From Deltaproteobacteria bacterium UBA5205 (GTDB lineage Bacteria; Desulfobacterota; Syntrophorhabdia; Syntrophorhabdales; Syntrophorhabdaceae): DNA of 56,247 nt. Position 1 is the stretch's first letter; each line of letters starts with the position of its first letter. A program made the translations under genes and the position numbers. The stretch is from NCBI GenBank assembly GCA_002412715.1, contig DHVP01000007.1, forward strand, positions 1 through 56,247, given 5' to 3'. Positions 1 to 6,613 of the stretch are shown here, piece after piece. Below the pieces are notes generated by a model, which was not told the origin of the DNA, did not search any database, and saw only the letters and a program-made list of their open reading frames with translations.

Positions 1-257
1 CCCGGGTTGCATCTTACGCATGCATTCCTGCCGTTGTACTGCGTGTAGTTATAGCCGGAATTGCACTTATTACCCGCGCTCGGTGTCTGCGCGCTCGGTG
101 TCTGCGAACTGGGAGTCTGCGAACTGGGTGTCTGCGCGCTCGGTGTCTGCGCGCTCGGCGTCTGGACTGATACCGCGCACACAGGGGTGGAGCATAGTAC
201 CATATAGAGCACTGCAAGAAGTACAGCAAATAAACCCGAAACCAGCGTGTGTTTCAT
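1..257 (-). CDS. Secreted small protein with TPS(A/S)Q repeats, C-terminus beyond window edge
   Basis: The reading frame has no stop before the left edge, so the gene is partial. It starts at ATG 257-255, six bases after an ACAGGAGGAA ribosome site. Residues 1-28 form a hydrophobic Sec-type signal peptide (MKHTLVSGLFAVLLAVLYMV, then CSTPVCA). Six imperfect five-residue units of the type QTPSA/QTPSS follow at about residues 31-60. The visible end then has a cysteine-containing stretch (NKCNSGYNYTQYNG, NACVRCNPG). The Cys near the signal peptide end could be lipidated, but the context is not a classical lipobox. I do not recognise the family; the Pro/Thr/Ser repeat would suit a flexible cell-surface or periplasmic linker. 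That role is inference. Confidence 0.72.
   Translation of the reverse strand, partial: MKHTLVSGLFAVLLAVLYMVLCSTPVCAVSVQTPSAQTPSAQTPSSQTPSSQTPSAQTPSAGNKCNSGYNYTQYNGRNACVRCNP
76..165. repeat. Six tandem 15-bp repeats inside the secreted protein gene
   Basis: Units start at 76, 91, 106, 121, 136 and 151. Units 1, 2 and 5 are identical (GCGCTCGGTGTCTGC), unit 6 differs by two bases, and units 3 and 4 are a GAACTGGG variant. The 15-bp length keeps frame and encodes one five-residue unit per copy, so copy number could change by slippage without breaking the gene. Confidence 0.9.
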
Positions 258-454
258 TGTTTCCTCCTGTGATGTAGTAAGTATAGCTTTTATATATATC
301 AAACAACACCGTTCACAGTCAACGAGTTAAGGCCGACCCTGTCTCTGAAACTCAGTCGTCTGTCAGAAGACTGATATTTAGTGGTGAATAGTTTTTTTGG
401 AGGGCGGGTTGGCAGGCAAGCCCGTGCAAAGCGGCAATCTCCACAGGGTGGCTG

Positions 455-483
455 TTGACAAGAAAAGGCGCAGTGCTTAATCA
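455..483 (+). promoter_or_regulatory. Sigma70-like promoter for the zinc-ribbon gene
   Basis: A perfect TTGACA (455-460) is followed by a 17-base spacer and TAATCA (478-483). The start codon of the next gene is at 518, leaving a leader of about 28 bases that contains its AGGAGG site. The rest of 258-517 shows only a short inverted repeat near 350-372 and no gene. Confidence 0.5.
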
Positions 484-517
484 TTGTCAACGTGTCAAGC
501 GAACAGGAGGTGTGACC

Positions 518-676
518 ATGGCCGAAGAGACATATATATGCAGAAAGTGTGGAACATCCTACGTAGCCATACCCGGAGCCGAAGAGCCGCCGGAGTGCCC
601 TGAATGTGCGAAAACAGAATTGGAGGAGCTCGAAGACAGCAGCGTGGTTGTCCCTCCCAAACCCAAAGACTGCTAA
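518..676 (+). CDS. Small zinc-ribbon protein
   Basis: Encodes 52 residues. ATG 518 is chosen because AGGAGGTG lies 5-7 bases upstream; an in-frame ATG at 455 lies inside the predicted promoter and is rejected. Two Cys pairs, CRKC at residues 8-11 and CPEC at 27-30, form a CxxC-x15-CxxC ribbon that should bind one zinc or iron, as in FmdB or rubredoxin-like small proteins. The C-terminus is acidic, then Pro-rich, and ends in Cys. No signal peptide is seen, so it is probably cytoplasmic. The gene stands alone, with an opposing gene 22 bases downstream. Its function is unknown. Confidence 0.75.
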   Translation: MAEETYICRKCGTSYVAIPGAEEPPECPECAKTELEELEDSSVVVPPKPKDC

Positions 677-698
677 GGGCAAAACAAGTCTTCCTGCG

Positions 699-1154
699 CT
701 ACACGACTATTCTGTGGATTTCTGCCTTCTGGTTTATGAAGTTCACGATGAGTCCGATCTTGTAGTTCGTTGCCCTGAGTATATTGATGAGATCCACTTT
801 GTGCGCCTTCTGTACCGCGTCCACGGTCATAATATCGATAACGATCTGGTCCTCGACGACGACATCGGCAAAATACTCGCCAACATCGACGCCTTTATAT
901 TTTACTTTCACCGGAACATGGCTTCTGCTCCTCAATCCCTGTTTTCTCAACTCCAGTATGAGGGCGTTCTCATATACCTTGTCAGGGAAGCCGCTTCCAA
1001 GTTCCTTGTTGACCTCGATTACGGCGCCGCTTGTCCTGTTAATGATGTCGTTGACATCCTGGGCCTCGTCGCCGGAATCCGCGGCACCCTTTTTGATGCG
1101 TGCATTAATCTGGGTCAGAATCTCTTCGTCGTAATCAAAGGATTTTCGTTTCAT
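699..1154 (-). CDS. GxxExxY family protein
   Basis: Encodes 151 residues with the GxxExxY family order: AVIEVNKELGSGFPDKVYENAL at about residues 44-65, KVKYKGVDVGEYFADVVVED at about 84-103, and NILRATNYKIGLIVNF at about 124-139. The family has a PD-(D/E)xK-like fold of unsettled function. The strand that usually reads (I/V)ELK here reads VIDIMTV, so the usual Glu-x-Lys pair is replaced by Asp-x-Met, which may reduce any nuclease activity. An extra basic/acidic N-terminal helix of about 40 residues precedes the domain. The start at 1154 has a GAAGG site six bases upstream. No operon partner is present; it converges on the zinc-ribbon gene. Confidence 0.85.
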   Translation of the reverse strand: MKRKSFDYDEEILTQINARIKKGAADSGDEAQDVNDIINRTSGAVIEVNKELGSGFPDKVYENALILELRKQGLRSRSHVPVKVKYKGVDVGEYFADVVVEDQIVIDIMTVDAVQKAHKVDLINILRATNYKIGLIVNFINQKAEIHRIVV

Positions 1155-1355
1155 TATTACCTTCAGATTTCCCGATGGGTTTCGATATCTTATCCGAGTG
1201 GGGAAAACCGGTCAAGAAAAAATAGCCTGCAGAGAGTTACGCCCATCCCGGCAAAAAATCATCTGTCGCTATGTTAAGCCTGCTGCGCCCGCCTTACAAG
1301 AAACCGCTTGACAGTTCAGTCTAATGCAAGGATGATAATAACGGAAGCGCCAGCT

Positions 1356-1802
1356 ATGACCTTTGAGGATTGCATTCGATATATCGAGACGACTCCCAAC
1401 GGTTTCCTTGCAACGGTGGAGGGTCAAAATCCCCATGTGCGCCCCATGACCGTATGGCTTGCGGATGAGAGCGGAATCTATTTCTATACCTCGGCGGTAA
1501 AGCCTGTTGCCGCTCAGCTTCTGACGAATCCAAACGTTGAGATAGCCTTTCATCAACCGGGCACGCCCCCGGATATCGGTACCATACTCCGCATTGCAGG
1601 CAGGATCGAACTTGTGGAGGACTTAAACATCCGCAAAAAGCTCTATGAGACATTCGACTGGCTGAAGCAGGTAGGCACGAGAACTCCTGACTGCCCGACG
1701 ATCCTGGTTTTCAGGATACCTTCCGGACGATTCAATTTCTGGATATGGGAAAACAACATCAATCCCGGACCATGGGTCAGTTTCCCCGGGGAACCGTCTT
1801 GA
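1356..1802 (+). CDS. Pyridoxamine 5'-phosphate oxidase-like FMN-binding protein
   Basis: From ATG 1356 the product has 148 residues and begins MTFEDCIRYIETTPNGFLAT, the typical N-terminus of PNPOx-like split-barrel proteins. The next segment (HVRPMTVWLADESGIYFYTS) matches the strand pair that binds the FMN phosphate in the family. The tail includes the RFNFWIW strand. Members bind FMN, haem or F420 and act as oxidoreductases or chaperone-like binders; the substrate cannot be told from sequence. In-frame alternatives are ATG 1332 and TTG 1308; 1356 is preferred for family fit and a GGAAG eight bases upstream. An exported protein gene follows 39 bases later on the same strand. Confidence 0.82.
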   Translation: MTFEDCIRYIETTPNGFLATVEGQNPHVRPMTVWLADESGIYFYTSAVKPVAAQLLTNPNVEIAFHQPGTPPDIGTILRIAGRIELVEDLNIRKKLYETFDWLKQVGTRTPDCPTILVFRIPSGRFNFWIWENNINPGPWVSFPGEPS

Positions 1803-1841
1803 CAAATCAAGGTCCGTGATACTAATCGGTGGAGGAATCAT

Positions 1842-2204
1842 ATGAAATTGCTCAATGTATTGGTGCTTATACTGTTAACCGCTATCCTTGCTACATCATC
1901 CTACGCCGGTTCAAGCTGCGACCCGTGCACGAAAGAAGTTGTACTGCTGGATCAGCAGTCAAAGAAGCTGCTGAATATTGGCCTTAATTCCATGAGATGG
2001 CTGCTCGGGTCATCTCCCGACGATTACTTGCTCCATGCGAGTCTGGTTGAAGGAAATCAACTTGGTGCTATCGAGGCATTGGAGAAGAACGGATACGCAA
2101 GGCTGGAACTTGTCGATAAGCTGCCGGGAGGAACACGCGACACCTTTTTGAGAATTATTCCGACGGCAAAAGGACAAGATATTATTAATACACTAACCAA
2201 ATGA
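1842..2204 (+). CDS. Exported protein of unknown function
   Basis: Encodes 120 residues. ATG 1842 follows a GGAGG site six to seven bases upstream. Residues 1-22 are a clear signal peptide with a TSSYAG cleavage region, so the mature protein begins near GSSCDPCTKE and carries a CxxC pair (CDPC). The C-terminal part (ALEKNGYARLELVDKLPGG, then FLRIIPTAKGQDIINTL) resembles the wing and last helix of winged-helix folds, as if a small wHTH-like domain were exported; this is a weak resemblance. I do not recognise the family. It lies between the PNPOx-like gene and the acyltransferase on the same strand and may be cotranscribed with them. Confidence 0.75.
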   Translation: MKLLNVLVLILLTAILATSSYAGSSCDPCTKEVVLLDQQSKKLLNIGLNSMRWLLGSSPDDYLLHASLVEGNQLGAIEALEKNGYARLELVDKLPGGTRDTFLRIIPTAKGQDIINTLTK

Positions 2205-2253
2205 TCCTGGCACTGTTCCCACAACCTCAACCGGGCCTGCCCCTGAGGTTTCA

Positions 2254-3434
2254 ATGAAAAACAATCCCGCCAGATATTACTATATAGACAATCTGCGGGT
2301 GCTGGTCATTATGCTGGTCATTTTGCTGCATCTGGCCGTAACCTACAGCAACCTCGGCCTGTGGTATTATAACGAGCAGCATGTGAAAGAATTTTTCGGT
2401 CAGATCTTTTTCGGCCTCTTCCAAACATTCGTTCAGGGCTTTTCCATGGGCTTGCTGTTTTTAGTGGCCGGTTATTTTACGCCGGGGGCTCTTGACCGGA
2501 AGGGCTTCGGCCGCTTTGTAAAAGATCGATGGAGACGGCTGGGTCTGCCGTCACTGTTCTATTTGCTGGCGGTGACCCCTTTCATACTCTGGGTGGAAGT
2601 ACCGTCATCGGTATGGACGGGCGGTGCGTCGAACTTTCTTCAATTCTATCGGCAATATCTTATGTCAGCCGGGATGCACCTGCTCGGCATCGGGCCAATG
2701 TGGTTCGCGTTGGCGCTCTTGATCTTTTCAATTATATACGCACTGCTGAAGATTATCTTGCCGGCGACTGCGAACACCAGGACGGGGCCGGTCAAGGGGA
2801 GTTTCGGTGTACTGATCGCACTGATCATGATCGTCGCAGCCGGGGCATTCCTGGTAAGATTGGTCTTTCCCCTGGGCACCATCTTCTGGGGAATGCAGCT
2901 TTGCTACTTTTCCTCGTACATTGTACTGTTCATTGCCGGAATACTCGCCTATCGCACGAATTTTTACGAACGTATAACTTCGGCTGTCGGCAAAAGGTGG
3001 CTGATAGCGGGCCTCACTGTCGGCTTTGCCGGTTTGTTTGCAATTAAATGGATAGCCGGGGTCTATGATTTTTCAGCACATGTCCTGAACATAAAAACCT
3101 TTACCGGGAGCTTTGGCGGGGGAGTCTCCTGGCTCAGCATTTCCTTTGTCTTATGGGAATCTTTGTCGCTGTTTCGATGACGGCAGGTTTGATGGCCCTG
3201 TTTCGTGACAAGCTCAACTATGGCGATAGTCTTGCACGAAAACTGTCGGACAGCGCCTTCGCCGTTTATATGTTCCATCCGCCGATAATCATCGCCGTGA
3301 CGCTGGCGATGCAGATGCTCGTCTTTGCACCGGTATTTAAGTGGGCCATGGCGAGCCTGATCTGTGTTCCCCTGTGCTTCCTGCTGGCATACCACGTTTT
3401 ACTTCGGGTACCGGTACTGAACAGGATTCTTTAA
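2254..3434 (+). pseudogene. Acyltransferase-3 family membrane protein, frameshifted
   Basis: The first frame (2254-3180) gives 308 residues starting MKNNPARYYYIDNLRVLVIM, the characteristic start of acyltransferase-3 proteins with the conserved His in VILLHLAVTYS. Many hydrophobic helices follow, and it stops after VLWESLSLFR. The next frame over continues the homology from VAVSMTAGLMALFRDKL through SAFAVYMFHPPIIIAVTL to VPVLNRIL at 3434. Adding one T to the TTT at 3162-3164 would restore WESFVAVSM, as expected for the family. This family O-acylates sugars or lipids at the inner membrane. The break could be a true mutation or an assembly error in a short homopolymer. No strong ribosome site precedes 2254. 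Confidence 0.85.
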
Positions 3435-3463
3435 GACAGCCCCCCGGTTACCTGCATAACCAA

Positions 3464-4144
3464 TTAACTAAAGGTGTACGTGGCTGTGGCTGTATGCCTG
3501 TCCTGGCCGGGATCGCGGACAGCCGCCGCAACATCCGACATGCACTCGGCCGTCGCATGAATGTTTATCGAAGGCACCAAAGACGCGGAGCCCGGTATCG
3601 AACCAACCTTTATTAACATGTGCGACGTCGAATTGGTCCGATCTCCCAGATCGAACTCTCTCCCGCCAATAAACGTCTGAAGAGACGAAGGTAAAGTCAC
3701 CCAGGCACGGATGCGCACTCCATGTGCGGGCGCCCGCCCAAGGTTCCAGACATGTACCCATACGTTTAAACGATCGATGAAGTGGGGCCATGACTTCTGT
3801 TTGGGCATAACGGGGTTCTGGGACATAAAATCCTTCATCTCGTCCAGGCTTCTGACCATGGTTTCTTTGTAGTTAGGATTGAAGGCCGTCAAGATGATGT
3901 CGGGGCTTCCCTGGGCAGACAGCTGTATCGGCCGCGCTCCGACGTCGCCGGGGAAGCTTCGGATCAGTAAGAATGGCCACAGGCCGTCGGCACGTGAAAC
4001 CGGGGTGTGTTCATGCACATCTCCATGGCGCATTTTTTCCAGTTTCCTGTATTGGCTTAACAAGTCGTCCTTGAGCTTTTGGGCCTTGTCGATGATCAGT
4101 TCTTTGTTATCGAGAGTTGAGTGGTCGTCCGGGCCAAACTTCAT
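3464..4144 (-). CDS. Protein with CARDB-like domain, third gene of operon
   Basis: Encodes 226 residues. Its ATG (4144-4142) overlaps the TGA of the preceding gene (4143-4141), so the two are probably translationally coupled. No signal peptide or membrane segment is evident. A charged helix fills about residues 10-45 (ELIIDKAQKLKDDLLSQYRK). The second half has a beta-rich stretch (DRLNVWVHVWNLGRAPAHGV, then AWVTLPSS) that resembles the start of CARDB/Ig-like adhesion modules, in which 'N.G..PA..V' is typical. This assignment is tentative. Coupling to the phospholipase-like gene suggests a binding or accessory role for the same substrate. Confidence 0.7.
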   Translation of the reverse strand: MKFGPDDHSTLDNKELIIDKAQKLKDDLLSQYRKLEKMRHGDVHEHTPVSRADGLWPFLLIRSFPGDVGARPIQLSAQGSPDIILTAFNPNYKETMVRSLDEMKDFMSQNPVMPKQKSWPHFIDRLNVWVHVWNLGRAPAHGVRIRAWVTLPSSLQTFIGGREFDLGDRTNSTSHMLIKVGSIPGSASLVPSINIHATAECMSDVAAAVRDPGQDRHTATATYTFS

Positions 4145-6594
4145 GGTTTCACCATTCTTCCTGTCGGAGACATACCGGCATCTTTTATCTCCTGTTCCGA
4201 TACCTGCAAATCAATCTCATCGTGCCCTCCCGAAGCTGGCGAATCTCCGGTAATATACCGGTGGGCAATTCGCTTAAGTGGATCGTAGGCGGAACGGTGA
4301 TGGGGGTTGTCGGCCGGGTCGTAGCGTTCAGGCACGGTGTACGGTTCCTGGTAGCCGTGCCTTTCATAGATAAGTTTCTGTTGCTGCCTGATCTGTTCGG
4401 GCGGTTGATTGCCGGAAAGAAAGGCCGGAATCTGGGGTACGCAACGCCACTGATCGGGGTAGTCGCGGTCCTTGTCGCAACGCGGCGACGGCGGTATGCT
4501 GGGAGCATGCCGCATGTAATCCCAGCAATGGAAGGCGTAGCCTCGATCGGCTTCCAGGTTGAAGTCGGGCAGGGGCTTTGCAGCATCGTGACCTGTGAGC
4601 TGACCGATGAGGTACGCTCCATAGTCGACCGGATCGCCCAGATGGGCGCCGGGTACGGGCATAAGGCTTGCCGACACGCTCTCGGTCTGTGCCGGTGTGG
4701 CCGCCTCTTCGAACTTGATGCGCGCCGCGTCGCTGCCGGGCATTCCTCCTATGAGGATTCCCGCGTCCTGACCCTGTATATAAGGGCCGACATGTGTCCG
4801 GGGAGCTTCCCAGCCCAGTCGCATCCCGGCCATGTTGTGATGGGGATATCTCCAGGGCGCGACAAACTCGCTTGGGACCAGGTTTGCATCAGGCAGCGCG
4901 ACGGGGCTTGCCGGGGGGGACAGGTCGGTCACCATGGCCCGGGGGTAGGCCGGATCCAGGCCGAAGCCCTGCGTGGCTGCTCCTCTGTCACTGGCAAGGC
5001 CGGATGGTTCTTTCGTATCCCGATCCTGCTTCGGGGCGAACCCCATTTCGTCATTCAGGTCATCCCGGAGCTGATTGAGTGCTTCAGTCTCATCATTGCC
5101 AAGCTCCACGAGACCGCGCGAGATTTCGTCGGGCAGAGGTGAAAGGAAACCCTCCATAACCAATGGATAACGGCTGAGCATGTACAGGTCCCAGGCCGGC
5201 ACAACGAGAAGCTGATGCAGCAGTTCACGCAGGGGCCATGTTGCCAGGTCGGTGACAAGGCTGGGCAGAACGGTCACAACCCAGATGGTCACCTCGGCCA
5301 GCCAGATGGCGTAAGCAAGGATCGCGAGCAAAATGTCGAGCAGAGTGATCTCTTTCCTGTCGCCCGGATCCGCACCCGCGCCGTCGTCGGGCAGGCCCGG
5401 CGGTCTGGGAAGGTCGTGGTCGGTTATAACATCAGGCGGCTTCGGCGGGCGCAGGGAGAGTCCTGAACTGGTGGTGTATTTCGTGTATTCGAACGCGAGC
5501 TTGTACATGTTCTGGAGCATCTTTACCGTCGGACGTCCGCCGGGCTCTGTATGCATACCCTCATCCCAACGTAGGATCTGCGGCCCATCCTGGTCGTTCG
5601 GACCTGTGTACACGTCCTGCATGGTCTTGAGTATGAGCTCACAGATATGTTCCGGGAAAGGCTCGGTGCCGACATCAAAAATCTGCTTGCGCCGGGCCTT
5701 ATCGCCGGCCGTCTCACCCAGGGGGTACTCCGGATGGCGCTCACAAGAGGGAAAGTAGTCGTAATCGTCCCAAGGTTTGTCATCGGGGCGGAATGCCATT
5801 GAGAAATGAAGGGCCGAGGTAGCAAATGAATCGTAGCACAGGGTCGCTGGCTGAGGGTGTTTCTGCTGGTAGACCGATGCGTCCATGTGATTCTCGATCA
5901 GATGGTGCCTCGCCCAGTGCGTCCGATAGGGCCCGCCGCATTTTGCATTGACGAATGGGTGCCCGGCCACATCGGTGGCGCAGTGACTGATCCAACCAAG
6001 GGCGAAGGCCCGCTGTTTGGGGGCCTTGTCGTTATCCGCCTGCATCGCGTTGCTGTACAAGGTACGAGCGAACTTGTAAGTCTTGCGGCTATGGAACATG
6101 TCGGACCAGAAGAAGCTCTTTTCATCGTAGCCGGTCTGCGTGCCGCTCGTCAGCAACCCCAGGATGTCTGTCATCTGAGTGATAAGGCCGAGTTCGAAAT
6201 TCATGACCGCGCCGCCGAAGGTATCCAGTGCCAGGGATATCTCGCCGAGCATACCTCCGGTTATCCCATTTGCGAGCGTGTTCGATTCGTCAAGGACCGG
6301 GGTCATCCATTCCTCCCAGTGGGAGTAGAACTCCTCGTCGAATGTCCTCCACGTGGTCATGACAAACTCTATGATCTTTTGGAGGACCTTTCCATTGTCA
6401 CCTAAGAAGTCCGGCAGCAGGACGAACAGATCCGGGCCATACGCGCCTGCAGCGAAGTAGTTGCGGTTTGTGTGTGCGATGTCGAAGAGATCGTCGGCTT
6501 CTTTCCGGGTGAGGGGCGAGCCCGCCGGCAAGCCGGCTTTCAGCCGTTCCATCGTTTCGGCGGCAGCCTGCAGATGAATGTAGTAGTTGGGCAT
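4141..6594 (-). CDS. Zinc-dependent phospholipase C-like protein, large form
   Basis: Encodes 817 residues. The start at 6594 has a GGAGGAGG site. The N-terminal third carries the zinc-PLC signature: an early IHL, AAGAYGPDLFVLLPDF near residues 50-65, and the metal-site region LGWISHCATDVAGHPFVNA with HWARHHLIENHMD near 200-240. Other His/Asp residues along the protein could complete a three-zinc site. A hydrophobic region at about 430-490 (IWLAEVTIWVVTVLPSL, then LLVVPAWDLYML) may dip into a membrane. The family hydrolyses phospholipids, and short members are exported. This protein is much longer and has no signal peptide. It lies between an M19-like gene (19-base gap) and a coupled CARDB-like gene, with which it surely forms an operon. 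Confidence 0.8.
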   Translation of the reverse strand: MPNYYIHLQAAAETMERLKAGLPAGSPLTRKEADDLFDIAHTNRNYFAAGAYGPDLFVLLPDFLGDNGKVLQKIIEFVMTTWRTFDEEFYSHWEEWMTPVLDESNTLANGITGGMLGEISLALDTFGGAVMNFELGLITQMTDILGLLTSGTQTGYDEKSFFWSDMFHSRKTYKFARTLYSNAMQADNDKAPKQRAFALGWISHCATDVAGHPFVNAKCGGPYRTHWARHHLIENHMDASVYQQKHPQPATLCYDSFATSALHFSMAFRPDDKPWDDYDYFPSCERHPEYPLGETAGDKARRKQIFDVGTEPFPEHICELILKTMQDVYTGPNDQDGPQILRWDEGMHTEPGGRPTVKMLQNMYKLAFEYTKYTTSSGLSLRPPKPPDVITDHDLPRPPGLPDDGAGADPGDRKEITLLDILLAILAYAIWLAEVTIWVVTVLPSLVTDLATWPLRELLHQLLVVPAWDLYMLSRYPLVMEGFLSPLPDEISRGLVELGNDETEALNQLRDDLNDEMGFAPKQDRDTKEPSGLASDRGAATQGFGLDPAYPRAMVTDLSPPASPVALPDANLVPSEFVAPWRYPHHNMAGMRLGWEAPRTHVGPYIQGQDAGILIGGMPGSDAARIKFEEAATPAQTESVSASLMPVPGAHLGDPVDYGAYLIGQLTGHDAAKPLPDFNLEADRGYAFHCWDYMRHAPSIPPSPRCDKDRDYPDQWRCVPQIPAFLSGNQPPEQIRQQQKLIYERHGYQEPYTVPERYDPADNPHHRSAYDPLKRIAHRYITGDSPASGGHDEIDLQVSEQEIKDAGMSPTGRMVKP

Positions 6595-6613
6595 AAGCGA
6601 TCCTCCTCCGAGA

